This document shows positions 1-8,828 of a DNA stretch of 23,335 nt, in pieces (position 1 is the first letter of the stretch; the number at the start of each line of letters is the position of its first letter). Under the pieces are notes generated by a model. It ran no database searches, had not been told where the DNA came from, and saw only the letters and a program-made list of their open reading frames with translations. A program made the position numbers and the translations under genes. The DNA comes from Candidatus Zixiibacteriota bacterium (GTDB lineage Bacteria > Zixibacteria > MSB-5A5 > CAIYYT01): contig CAUJJY010000012.1 in assembly GCA_963205155.1 (NCBI GenBank), positions 1 through 23,335 on the forward strand, in the 5' to 3' direction.

Positions 1-29
1 TCACCGGCTCCTTTCGCAGACAATAGCCG

Positions 30-1001
30 TTAGAAACGCTTTTGATAGAAGTGGCAGTAAGGTTCCTTGCCGTTGGACTCGTAGTAGTCCTGATGATACT
101 TCTCGGCAGGATAAAAATTGTCAGCCTTGGCGATCTCGGTCACTACTTTGTAGCCCTTATCCTTCAATAACCCGACCAGCTTTTCCGTGATCTGTTTCTG
201 CTCGTCGTCAACATAGAAGACGGCCGAGCGGTATTGGTTGCCGACATCTGGACCCTGGCGATTGTATTGGGTCGGATCGTGAATTTCGAAAAACAGGCGC
301 GCTAAAGTCTCGTAATTGGTTTTGGACGGATCGTAAACGACCTCCACGGTCTCGGCATGCCCGGTATTGCCGTCGCAGACCTCGCGATAGGTAGGATTCT
401 TGGTATGTCCGCCCATATAGCCTGACTGGACGGAAATAACCCCCCCTGCCTGCTGCAATAAGTGCTCGGTGCCCCAGAAACAGCCGCCGGCAAAGTAGGC
501 CTTCGCCGTCGAAACATTCTGCGAGGCCGGGATGAATCTCATGGAGATAGAATTCACACAGTGGCGCACGTTTTTGTCGGTGAAGCCTTCGCCTTCGAAA
601 ACGTGACCTAAATGGCCACCACAACGCGCACAGGTAATCTCCGTGCGGTGCCCGTCGGCATCAACCGTGCGCTTGACCGCGCCATCGATTTCGTCGTCGA
701 AACTGGGCCAGCCGCAGCCGGAGTCGAATTTATCCGAAGACCGATACAGCGGCGCATCGCATTGTCTGCAGAGATAGGTACCAGCGGCGGTGTTTTTATA
801 TAGTTCGCCGGTGAAGGGCATCTCGGTGCCCTTGAACTTGATGACCTGTTCTTCATCAGGTGTGAGTTTATTCAGTGTCACGTTAGTCTCCTTGCCTTTG
901 TCTTTGGACATCATGGACGGTGGTACGAACACCAAAAGAATTGCCGCCAGAGTGGCGCCACCGATCAGTATTCGCCCGAAATTGCCAACGATTGCCTTCA
1001 T
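30..1001 (-). CDS. msrBA: Membrane-anchored MsrB-MsrA methionine sulfoxide reductase fusion
   Basis: This 323-residue protein repairs oxidised methionine, with MsrB (R-sulfoxide) first and MsrA (S-sulfoxide) second. The MsrB half (about residues 42-157) shows two zinc-type pairs, CRQC (C78, C81) and CARC (C124, C127), the GCGWPSF motif (C96, a likely resolving cysteine) and the catalytic cysteine C148 in RHCVNS. The MsrA half (about 166-323) shows GGCFWG with catalytic C174, the GHAE motif, and a late cysteine C316 in PYCHFYQ that could resolve the disulfide. The reading frame is open to 1112, but the ATG at 1001 is preferred because AAGGAG lies 9 bases upstream. That start gives an N-terminus with a hydrophobic stretch (about residues 11-28), a signal anchor or uncleaved signal, so the enzyme probably faces the periplasm. 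It diverges from the deacetylase gene. Family assignment is certain from motifs; location is inferred. Confidence 0.93.
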   Translation of the reverse strand: MKAIVGNFGRILIGGATLAAILLVFVPPSMMSKDKGKETNVTLNKLTPDEEQVIKFKGTEMPFTGELYKNTAAGTYLCRQCDAPLYRSSDKFDSGCGWPSFDDEIDGAVKRTVDADGHRTEITCARCGGHLGHVFEGEGFTDKNVRHCVNSISMRFIPASQNVSTAKAYFAGGCFWGTEHLLQQAGGVISVQSGYMGGHTKNPTYREVCDGNTGHAETVEVVYDPSKTNYETLARLFFEIHDPTQYNRQGPDVGNQYRSAVFYVDDEQKQITEKLVGLLKDKGYKVVTEIAKADNFYPAEKYHQDYYESNGKEPYCHFYQKRF

Positions 1002-1119
1002 AAAGTCCTGCTCCTTGTCGGACGACTCACTCGATTGCCTCGTTACCCCGTTACTATTTAACAAACAGGACCCAGTAGCTCGGTGTTCCCTGACATCTTC
1101 CCAAATCAACAAAAGCGGC

Positions 1120-1148
1120 TTGCCAAAGACGGAAATCGGTGTTAATAT
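1120..1148 (+). promoter_or_regulatory. Predicted sigma70-type promoter for the deacetylase gene
   Basis: TTGCCA at 1120-1125 and TAATAT at 1143-1148 are separated by exactly 17 bases, a good fit to the housekeeping consensus. The expected transcription start is near 1155, which lies downstream of the upstream in-frame ATG at 1139 and so supports ATG 1220 as the true start of the next gene. Based on pattern only. Confidence 0.5.
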
Positions 1149-1219
1149 TTGTTAATGATGGATTCACATTGTCCTTTAATCATGGAGCCAAAAACTCCTG
1201 CACAGCGGAGTTTGCCCAG

Positions 1220-2032
1220 ATGCCTACCTGCCTGCGACTGATGTGTGTTCTGGCGCATCCGGATGACGAGTCACTGGGTGTTGGAGGAACATTGGCACGT
1301 TACGCCGCCGAGGGGGTCGAGACTTATGTCGTCTGCGCGACCCGCGGGGAACGTGGACGATATGGCGATGCCGCTGACCGACCGGCACCGGAAGTTGTCG
1401 GAGCCGCGCGGGAAAAGGAATTGCGGGCTGCCGCCAAGGTACTGGGAGTGCGGGAGGTCCATTTCTTAGACTACCTCGACGCCGATCTCGACAGAGCCGA
1501 TGGGCGCGAAGCAATCGGCAAGATTGTCGCACATATCCGCAGGCTGCGTCCGCAGGTTGTAGTCACTTTTGGCCCGGACGGCGGCTATGGGCATCCCGAT
1601 CATATCGCGATCTCGCAATTTACGGGGGCGGCAATTGTTTGTGCGGCTGATCCTGATTATCAAGCAGTCGGTGAAGCTACAACTCATCATCGCGTTGACA
1701 AACTCTATTTCCTGGCCTGGACGTATGGAAAGTGGAAGGCGTATACTGAAGCGTTCCGCGACCTGAAGATCACCGTAGATGGAGTTGATCGTCGTGCGAT
1801 ACCCTTTCCGGAGTGGGAAATCACGACCGTCATTGATACCGAGAAATATTGGCAGAGCGTTTGGCAGGCCGTTCTTTGCCATAAGACGCAATTGACGATT
1901 TATGAGAAGCTTGCGCATTTGTCGGAGGCAAGTCACCGCGAACTCTGGGGAGCACAAGAATTCTACCGAGTGTTCAGTACCGTCAACGGCGGGCGCACAA
2001 GGGAGAACGACCTATTCGCGGGGCTTCGTTGA
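1220..2032 (+). CDS. PIG-L/LmbE family zinc-dependent deacetylase
   Basis: The 270-residue product belongs to the PIG-L/LmbE superfamily, metal-dependent hydrolases that remove N-acetyl groups from amino-sugar conjugates (MshB, BshB, PIG-L). Near the N-terminus AHPDDES supplies the expected metal ligands H13 and D16 and the general base D15. GYGHPDH carries the third ligand, H128. The sequence around the first motif (DES, then GVGGTLARYAAEG) looks more like the MshB/Mca side of the family than BshB1, which usually has AHPDDVE. The substrate cannot be assigned. The frame is open from 1139, but ATG 1220 is chosen because a CGGAG Shine-Dalgarno lies 9 bases upstream, the metal motif then falls at the usual distance from the N-terminus, and the likely promoter lies between the two starts. 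The decarboxylase gene follows after 85 bases on the same strand, so co-transcription is possible. Confidence 0.9.
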   Translation: MPTCLRLMCVLAHPDDESLGVGGTLARYAAEGVETYVVCATRGERGRYGDAADRPAPEVVGAAREKELRAAAKVLGVREVHFLDYLDADLDRADGREAIGKIVAHIRRLRPQVVVTFGPDGGYGHPDHIAISQFTGAAIVCAADPDYQAVGEATTHHRVDKLYFLAWTYGKWKAYTEAFRDLKITVDGVDRRAIPFPEWEITTVIDTEKYWQSVWQAVLCHKTQLTIYEKLAHLSEASHRELWGAQEFYRVFSTVNGGRTRENDLFAGLR

Positions 2033-2044
2033 TGCGTACGAGTG

Positions 2045-2086
2045 TTGAGATACTCCGCCACCAACATACCACGGAGCATTGAGATA
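2045..2086 (+). repeat. Short direct and inverted repeats in the deacetylase-decarboxylase spacer
   Basis: The octamer TTGAGATA occurs at 2045-2052 and again at 2079-2086. Between the copies lies an inverted pair, CTCCG (2053-2057) and CGGAG (2072-2076), with a 14-base loop. Together they fill half of the 85-base spacer. This could be a regulator site or a weak mRNA hairpin; no T-run follows, so it is not an intrinsic terminator. Function unknown. Confidence 0.3.
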
Positions 2087-2117
2087 GTATTACCCACTTA
2101 CTAAGCCGAGGACGAAG

Positions 2118-3623
2118 ATGACTTCGAAACGATCCGCCCCCATTGATATGTCCGCCGAGGAATTTCGTATACTCGGACACCGACTCATTGATCAGATTGC
2201 TGAATTTCTGATTGCGTTGCCGGGTAAGCCGGTAACGCCGTCAGAGGATCCAACGCATTTGAAAGCGTTAGTTGGAACGGACAATTCGCTACCGAAGAGA
2301 GGGACAGATCCGGGCAAGTTGCTTGAACGGTCCGCTGAACTCATATTTGGTCATTCCTTATTCAACGGACATCCGCGGTTCTGGGGGTATATCACTGCAT
2401 CGCCGACTCCGATTGGAATGTTGGGCGATTTGCTGGCGGCGGCTGCGAATCCCAATGTTGGTTCGTGGAAACTTGGTCCGGTGGCGACTGAGATCGAGTC
2501 GCAGACCATTCGCTGGATTGCGGAGTTGATTGGCTACCCCACTGATTGCGGCGGTGTACTGGTCAGCGGCGGTAACATGGCAAATTTTGTCGGATTTTTG
2601 GCGGCAAGACGAGCTAAAGCCGACTGGAATATTCGAGAGTCGGGCGTATCAGCAGACGGTGCGAAGAAGCTGGTCGTGTATACATCGGCGGAGACTCACA
2701 CTTGGGTACAGAAGGCGGCCGACCTATTTGGACTTGGGACGGCAAGTGTTCGTTGGATTTCGACCGACGAGCAGAAGCGCATGGATACAAACGCCTTGCA
2801 GAAGCAGATAGATGCGGACTTGGCTGCCGGCATGTTGCCAATTATGGTGATCGGGACTGCCGGCACCGTGAGTACTGGTGCCGTTGATCCCCTGTATGAT
2901 CTCGCCAGGATCTGTCGGAAATATAACCTTTGGTTCCACGTAGACGGTGCTTATGGTGGATTCGCAGCAAGAGTGCCGGGAGTACCATCAGATTTGGCTG
3001 GACTTGAGTTGGCTGATTCAGTGGCAGTGGACCCCCATAAATGGCTATATGCTCCCCTTGAAGTGGGCTGTGCCTTAGTGCGCAATCCGGTATATATGAC
3101 TGACGCCTTTTCATACCATCCACCCTACTATCACTTTGACAGTTCGGTAACGAATTTTGTCGACTACGGGATGCAGAACTCTCGCGGCTTCCGGGCGCTC
3201 AAGGTCTGGTTGGCATTACAGCAGGTTGGGTTGGACGGATACATCCAAATGATTGGTGAAGATATTCGCCTTGCAGAGCTCCTTTACCAATGCGTGGGCG
3301 AGCAATCGGAATTGGAGAGATTCACCCAAGGATTGAGCATTACGACTTTTCGATTTGTACCTGCCGAATTGCAGTCAAGAACTGGTCAATCCGAGACGGA
3401 GCAATACCTGAACAAGCTTAACGAAGAGGTTATGCTGGCACTGGAGCGCACTGGTGAGGCGTTCGTCTCGCACGCGATCATCAACGGTGCGTTCGTACTG
3501 CGAGTTTGCATCGTGAATTTTCGAACCAGCGAAAAGGATATTAGGACATTCCCTGCCTTGATTTGTCGAATCGGATCAACTGTCGATCGGGAGTTGCGTC
3601 AGAGTTCTTTGAACTCGAGATAG
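2118..3623 (+). CDS. Group II PLP-dependent amino acid decarboxylase
   Basis: This 501-residue fold-type I PLP enzyme belongs to the group II decarboxylases (aromatic amino acid, tyrosine, histidine and glutamate decarboxylases). PHKW provides the PLP Schiff-base lysine K308; HVDGAYGG supplies D275, which contacts the pyridine nitrogen; ETHTW supplies H193, which normally stacks on the PLP ring. The N-terminal FNGHPRFWGYI segment and the GSWKLGPVATEIE stretch are also typical. The length matches the family (about 480-510). The start is ATG 2118 with GAGG 6 bases upstream. Substrate specificity is not readable; an aromatic amino acid is a reasonable guess but 2,4-diaminobutyrate or glutamate is not excluded. 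It lies 85 bases after the deacetylase. No clear terminator follows. Confidence 0.9.
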   Translation: MTSKRSAPIDMSAEEFRILGHRLIDQIAEFLIALPGKPVTPSEDPTHLKALVGTDNSLPKRGTDPGKLLERSAELIFGHSLFNGHPRFWGYITASPTPIGMLGDLLAAAANPNVGSWKLGPVATEIESQTIRWIAELIGYPTDCGGVLVSGGNMANFVGFLAARRAKADWNIRESGVSADGAKKLVVYTSAETHTWVQKAADLFGLGTASVRWISTDEQKRMDTNALQKQIDADLAAGMLPIMVIGTAGTVSTGAVDPLYDLARICRKYNLWFHVDGAYGGFAARVPGVPSDLAGLELADSVAVDPHKWLYAPLEVGCALVRNPVYMTDAFSYHPPYYHFDSSVTNFVDYGMQNSRGFRALKVWLALQQVGLDGYIQMIGEDIRLAELLYQCVGEQSELERFTQGLSITTFRFVPAELQSRTGQSETEQYLNKLNEEVMLALERTGEAFVSHAIINGAFVLRVCIVNFRTSEKDIRTFPALICRIGSTVDRELRQSSLNSR

Positions 3624-3729
3624 TGCTCCACATTCCGCGTCCGAACAAACTGCGAATTCTCCTACTGTTTCGCCTTCAGCAATCACAGCTAGAATCACAC
3701 AGAAACTGGTGCTTGAACGCATTTCTTAC

Positions 3730-3757
3730 TTGGATAAAAGACTCGAATTAATATATT
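3730..3757 (+). promoter_or_regulatory. Weak candidate promoter for the protease gene
   Basis: The 243-base gap between the decarboxylase and the protease turns AT-rich in its second half. TTGGAT (3730-3735) and TATATT (3752-3757) are 16 bases apart and would start a leader of about 100 bases before the TTG start codon at 3867. The -35 match is poor, so this is a guess. Nothing else recognisable is seen in the gap. Confidence 0.22.
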
Positions 3758-3866
3758 GCACATGGTCTATTAATACTGCATTTACCGAGTAGATGATGGA
3801 GACAACTTTCGTTAACCTTTTCGGGAATCCTCAACACAGAATCCCCGCAACTCTCTGGAGGTACCT

Positions 3867-6800
3867 TTGAGAAAACTCGTTATCAGAGTCAGTCTGCTGT
3901 TGCTCATCTTTGGGGCGGCAACAGTGATGGCAGCCACGACGATTAAGGTCAGTGACGCCGAAAATGGGGTGACGATCCTGGGGCAGGATCCGGGTGGAAT
4001 CACATTGAGAATCAATGTCGGTGAGCTGGAAGCGGTTCCGGTCACGACCAAGGCGGGAGCATTTACGATGCTTTCCGCCAATGGGTTATCTTTGTCGTCA
4101 CGAATTGGCGAACCGGCACTGCCGGTTGCCACTAGTTTGATTGCGGTACCGGAGGCAGCGGATTTGAGAATTGAAGTCCTCGCTTCGCAGTCAAGTGAAT
4201 ATGATTTGTCGCAGTTCGGGATAACCTCCCCGCTGATGCCGGCGCAGCCGTCGCTTTCTAAGTCGGACGACCCGGCAAAGGTTCCGTTCGAGTACAATGT
4301 GGACCTTTATAAGAACGCGGGATATTATTCACTGCCGGTGGCGAACTCGGAGATTTCCGGAACGATGCGCGGTTTGCGGGTCGGACTGGTTTCCGTTGCG
4401 CCGGTGGAATATGATCCGATTGCCAATAAGGTTCGGGTACAGAGCGAGATGACAATTCGCGTCAATTTCGACAATGCCGACTGGTTGACTACTCAGAAGA
4501 ATTTCGACAACACCTACTCGCCGGTATTTGAGGCGGCATACGCGCAACTCAACAACTACGAGTTGATGAACCTTGGGGAGAAGGCCGATCTGGTCAAGTA
4601 CCCGATTAAGTATGTCATCATTTCGGCGCGGATGTTTGAAGCACAACTACAGCCTTTTATCGCGTGGAAAGTAAAGAAGGGATTCAAGGTCATCGTGGCT
4701 TATACCGATGTCATCGGAACCACGAACACGGCAATCAAGGCCTACATTCAGGGCTTGTATAATGCCGGCACCCTGGAAGATCCGGCTCCTTCATTTGTGT
4801 TGTTGGTCGGTGACACGCCGCAGATTCCTCCGTTTACCGGCTCGTCAGGCTCACACGTGACTGACTTGCGGTTCTGCGAGTTTACCGGCGACAACCTCCC
4901 GGAGATTTACTACGGACGATTTTCCGCACAAACGACAGCACAGTTGCAGCCGCAGATTGATAAGACGCTGGAATATGAGCAGTACCTCATGCCGAACCCG
5001 GCCTATCTGAATGAAGTGACTCTCATATCAGGCGTGGACGCCGGCTATGCGCCGACCTACGGCAACGGACAGATTAACTACGGCACAAACCTCTATTTCA
5101 ATGCCGCCCACGGAATCACGCCGCATGTGTGGCTGTATCCGGCATCTGACGGCGCCGGTGCTGCGGCGGCGATTATTCAGTCGGTTAACAACGGTATCGG
5201 CTTCGCCAATTACACCGCACATGGCAGTCATGAAAGTTGGGCTGATCCGTCGTTTTCGGTCACCGACATCAACAATTTGACCAACATCCATGAGTATGGT
5301 TTCGCCGTTGGAAACTGCTGCGTAACGAACACCTTTGCTGAGAGCACGCCCTGTTTCGGTGAAGCTTGGATGCAGGCAGCCAACAAGGGCGGTATCGGAT
5401 ATATCGGTGCGAGCAACAACTCGTATTGGGATGAAGACTATTGGTGGGGAGTCGGCGGCGGCAAGGCTGTCGTGGCGGCCGGTCCGCCTTACGATGCCAC
5501 CAAGCTTGGCGCCTATGATGGCATGTTCCATGATCACGGCGAGGCCGTAACGAATCATTACGTCACTGCCTACGGAATCAACATGGCCGGCCTCCTCGCC
5601 GTCCAGCAGTCGACGAGCAGTCGCAAGCAATACTATTGGGAAATGTATCAGCTGATGGGTGACCCGTCGGTAACTGTGTATCTCAAGGTTCCGACAATGA
5701 ACGCAGTGAGTCATTCGGCTTCAGTTCTGATGACGGCTTCCACTTTCAACGTTTCTGCCGATCCCGGCTCGTATGTCGGCATTTCGGTAAACGGCGTGCT
5801 GCATGGCGCTGGCTATGTGGATGCCACCGGCACCGTGCAAATTGCACTTGTTCCTTTCGCGCAGCCGGTGACGGCCGATGTCGTTGTGACAGCACAGAAC
5901 AAGATACCGTACAGCGCAACTGTTCAGGTCATAGCACCGAACGGACCGTACGTGATTTATCAGAGCCACACCATCAACGATGCCGCCGGCAACAATAACG
6001 GCCAGGTCGACTTTGGCGAGGCGATTGTTCTCGGAATGCAGCTTCAGAATGTTGGACCCGATGTTGCGAATAATGTTGTCGCGACCTTGAGCGCCGATGA
6101 TGAATTCGTCACCATTACCGATGCCACCGAAAACTATGGCACGATCGCGGGTAACTTCGGCAATGTGACCATCGCTGATGCATTTGCGATTTCTGTCAGC
6201 CCGTTGATTCCTGACGGTCACAGAGTAACATTCACGGTCACTGTTAACGGCGATGCCAAAGAGACCTGGGTGAGCACATTTAATGTGACAGCTCATGCTC
6301 CGACGGTGGCTTATGTTTCATTCACGGTAAACGACGCCTCCGGTAACAACAACGGGATGCTCGACCCAGGTGAGACGGCAAACATCACTGTCACACTGCA
6401 AAACAGCGGCACGGGAACAGCCTACAATGTCGCCGCTCTTTTGAGTGAACTTGATACCTATCTCGATATTTCGGATGCCGACGGCACGTACGGCAATATC
6501 GCCGGTGGTGGCGGAACGGCAACGAATGCTGCCAACACTTACACGGTGACGGCATTGGCCTCCACGCCGATGGGACATGGCGTCAATTGCAAGCTTGCCA
6601 TCACCGGAGACGGTGGCTACGCGGCTACGCAGTACTTCACTTTGACGGTTGGCGACCGCGTCGTGTTCTTCTTGGAAGACTTCTCGGCCGAACAAGGCTG
6701 GACCGGATTAGGCGGAGCTTCGGAATGGCAGATTGCCGCGGCGGTTGGCGCTGGCGGTGACCCGGCAGATGACCACTCTCCGAGTGCCGACAAATTCGTG

Positions 6801-8750
6801 ATGGGCAATGATCTGACTTCGGTCGGTACCTATGCAAACAGCATCGGATCGACCGGTTGGGTACTCTCGCCAATCATCGACTGCAGCAACGCGACCAGCA
6901 TTTTCATGACTTATTATCACCAATTGGGTGTCGAGTCATCCTCATATGACCACGCGTACCTTGAAGTGTACGATGGCACCGCATGGGTTCAGTTGTACGC
7001 AAATTCGGCAACTTTGAACGAAACCTCCTGGACGGAATCAGTATATGATCTGTCCGCAGTAGCTGACAACAATCCGGAATTCCAGATTCGTTTCGGCCTT
7101 GGACCGACCGACGGTTCGCAGGTTTACGGCGGCTGGAATATTGATGACATTTCCTTGAAAGGATATGTCTCGAGTTCTGGTGGTTCTTCATACGCCGATT
7201 TTGCGACGACTTCATTGGCTGACAGTCTCGTAGAAGGCGAGCAGGCAGTGCAGAACGTGGTGGTCCGCAATACCGGTGAAGCGACGCTCCGCATTCGCTT
7301 CATCCCGACCGTCACGTGGTTGGAGTGTTCCGGCATCATGAACTATGTGCAAATTGGCGACAGTCTGGTACTCCCGGTGACAATTAAGGGCGCCGGTATG
7401 AATCCGGGTACGTATTCCGGGCAGCTGGGATACACTTCGAATGATCCGGCGCACGCTACGGGAAATCTCAACGCCAGCTTACATATTTATGCTCCGCAGA
7501 TGGTGGTATCACCGGCATCGATCACCAAGGCGATTCCGGTCGGAGGACGCGATTCGGTTTCGGTGTTGATCAGCAACAACGGCGACGGCAAGTTGAACTA
7601 CACGATTGACTGTGATACATACGGCAAGTTCGTGTTTGCCAAAGCGGACGCGTTGATGACTAACGAACCGATTGGTTTCGGTATCGGGGATCCCGACAAG
7701 AATGGCGTGAGCGAGCCATACTTTGCCGAGGTCACCAAAGGTTTAGGTGGGCCGGATACGTTTGGCAACATTTGGATTGATTCTGACGATCCGAACGGGC
7801 CAGATTACTTGTGGGTCGATATTGCGGCAACAGGCACGCAGATCACCGGCTTGAGTGATGACAATTTTGTCGGACCGTTCCCCATCGGATTTGGATTCCC
7901 GCACTATGGATCGGTATACACCGAATTCTATGTGGGTTCCAACGGTCTGATCGGATTTGGTCCGACAACGGATTTGAGCAGTCTTAGCAACGTGGCAATG
8001 CCGGCTTCGGGAACACCGAATAACATCATCGCGTGGTGCTGGGATGACTTGAACATCAATGATGTTGACAATCCGGGTGGCAAGGTAGTTTACCAGGTCG
8101 TGGGTGGCGCTCTGGTGGTTTCGTATCTGGCTTATCCAGAGTACGAGTCTGCAACCAACCCAGGCGACGTAATCACGGCACAAGTGATACTATCGCCCGA
8201 CGGCAGTGTGAAGATCCAGTATCAGACGATTGCAGCGGGATTTGACATCCTTGGTTGTACGGTTGGTATGGAGAACGCGGCCGGTACGGCTGGGCTTACG
8301 GTCACCTACAATGCCAACTATCTGCACAACAACTTGGCAATTTACATGGGACCGCCGGAGCCTACGTGGATGGAAATCAGCACAGCGGGCGGAAGCATTG
8401 CTCCTCACAGCAACGGTACGTTCTGGGTCTATCTAGACGCTCTGGATATGCTGGATAGCACCTGCACCGGTTCGATCGGAATCAGCTGCAATGATCCGAG
8501 CTTCCCGACCTGTGGCATTCCGGTAACGTTGCGTGTCGGCCAGGTCTATACGATCGGCGACGCTAATGGCGACGAGACGGTGAATATCAGCGACGCTGTT
8601 TACATCATCAATTATGTCTTCTCGGGCGGACCGGCACCAGAACCGATCGAGGCGGCGGATGTGGATTGCAGTGGCTCGTGCAATATTTCCGATGCCGTTT
8701 ATTTGATTCTGTACATTTTCGGCGGCGGACCGGCGCCTTGCGGCAGCTAG
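3867..8750 (+). CDS. Secreted gingipain-like (peptidase C25) multidomain protein with dockerin-type C-terminus
   Basis: The 1627-residue product has a signal peptide (residues 1 to about 22, ending in VMAA), a gingipain propeptide-like region (about 45-230) and a C25 cysteine protease domain (about 245-605). The likely catalytic pair is H452 in YTAHGSHESW and C485 in VGNCCVTNTF. A small beta domain follows (about 608-690), then two tandem domains opening with N-D-A-(A/S)-G-N-N-N-G (about 700-811 and 818-929). Next come a jelly-roll/MAM-like segment beginning FLEDFSAEQGW (about 934-1100), immunoglobulin-like repeats (about 1108-1250), a segment containing FYVGSNGLIGFG (about 1295-1495) and a last beta domain. 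Residues 1563-1621 form two dockerin-type EF-hand-like repeats. Translation starts at TTG 3867 with GGAGG 5 bases upstream. The architecture suggests an extracellular or surface protease; substrate and anchoring partner are unknown. Confidence 0.88.
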   Translation: MRKLVIRVSLLLLIFGAATVMAATTIKVSDAENGVTILGQDPGGITLRINVGELEAVPVTTKAGAFTMLSANGLSLSSRIGEPALPVATSLIAVPEAADLRIEVLASQSSEYDLSQFGITSPLMPAQPSLSKSDDPAKVPFEYNVDLYKNAGYYSLPVANSEISGTMRGLRVGLVSVAPVEYDPIANKVRVQSEMTIRVNFDNADWLTTQKNFDNTYSPVFEAAYAQLNNYELMNLGEKADLVKYPIKYVIISARMFEAQLQPFIAWKVKKGFKVIVAYTDVIGTTNTAIKAYIQGLYNAGTLEDPAPSFVLLVGDTPQIPPFTGSSGSHVTDLRFCEFTGDNLPEIYYGRFSAQTTAQLQPQIDKTLEYEQYLMPNPAYLNEVTLISGVDAGYAPTYGNGQINYGTNLYFNAAHGITPHVWLYPASDGAGAAAAIIQSVNNGIGFANYTAHGSHESWADPSFSVTDINNLTNIHEYGFAVGNCCVTNTFAESTPCFGEAWMQAANKGGIGYIGASNNSYWDEDYWWGVGGGKAVVAAGPPYDATKLGAYDGMFHDHGEAVTNHYVTAYGINMAGLLAVQQSTSSRKQYYWEMYQLMGDPSVTVYLKVPTMNAVSHSASVLMTASTFNVSADPGSYVGISVNGVLHGAGYVDATGTVQIALVPFAQPVTADVVVTAQNKIPYSATVQVIAPNGPYVIYQSHTINDAAGNNNGQVDFGEAIVLGMQLQNVGPDVANNVVATLSADDEFVTITDATENYGTIAGNFGNVTIADAFAISVSPLIPDGHRVTFTVTVNGDAKETWVSTFNVTAHAPTVAYVSFTVNDASGNNNGMLDPGETANITVTLQNSGTGTAYNVAALLSELDTYLDISDADGTYGNIAGGGGTATNAANTYTVTALASTPMGHGVNCKLAITGDGGYAATQYFTLTVGDRVVFFLEDFSAEQGWTGLGGASEWQIAAAVGAGGDPADDHSPSADKFVMGNDLTSVGTYANSIGSTGWVLSPIIDCSNATSIFMTYYHQLGVESSSYDHAYLEVYDGTAWVQLYANSATLNETSWTESVYDLSAVADNNPEFQIRFGLGPTDGSQVYGGWNIDDISLKGYVSSSGGSSYADFATTSLADSLVEGEQAVQNVVVRNTGEATLRIRFIPTVTWLECSGIMNYVQIGDSLVLPVTIKGAGMNPGTYSGQLGYTSNDPAHATGNLNASLHIYAPQMVVSPASITKAIPVGGRDSVSVLISNNGDGKLNYTIDCDTYGKFVFAKADALMTNEPIGFGIGDPDKNGVSEPYFAEVTKGLGGPDTFGNIWIDSDDPNGPDYLWVDIAATGTQITGLSDDNFVGPFPIGFGFPHYGSVYTEFYVGSNGLIGFGPTTDLSSLSNVAMPASGTPNNIIAWCWDDLNINDVDNPGGKVVYQVVGGALVVSYLAYPEYESATNPGDVITAQVILSPDGSVKIQYQTIAAGFDILGCTVGMENAAGTAGLTVTYNANYLHNNLAIYMGPPEPTWMEISTAGGSIAPHSNGTFWVYLDALDMLDSTCTGSIGISCNDPSFPTCGIPVTLRVGQVYTIGDANGDETVNISDAVYIINYVFSGGPAPEPIEAADVDCSGSCNISDAVYLILYIFGGGPAPCGS

Positions 8751-8780
8751 TCTGTTAGCCCGCCTGTAGTTAGCAGGACA

Positions 8781-8815
8781 CGCCCGGAGTTCAAGAATCT
8801 CCGGGCGTTTTATTT
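8781..8815 (+). terminator. Strong intrinsic terminator after the protease gene
   Basis: A perfect 9-bp stem, CGCCCGGAG (8781-8789) with CTCCGGGCG (8799-8807), encloses a 9-base loop and is followed by TTTTATTT. It lies 31 bases after the protease stop and separates it from the RRM genes. Confidence 0.9.
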
Positions 8816-8828
8816 GATGACGGCAGAG

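Noticed and set aside
1139..1219. Upstream ATG for the deacetylase
   Set aside because: It lies upstream of the predicted -10 box, lacks a ribosome site, and adds 27 residues before the conserved metal motif region.
5028..5714. 228-codon reading frame on the minus strand inside the protease gene
   Set aside because: It is antisense to the well-conserved C25 domain, has no recognisable domain and appears to be a compositional shadow.
8553..8747. Type IX secretion sorting domain at the protease C-terminus
   Set aside because: The terminal 60 residues have the repeated EF-hand-like dockerin pattern and end in PAPCGS, not the beta-strand sorting domain with a KxxK-type ending.
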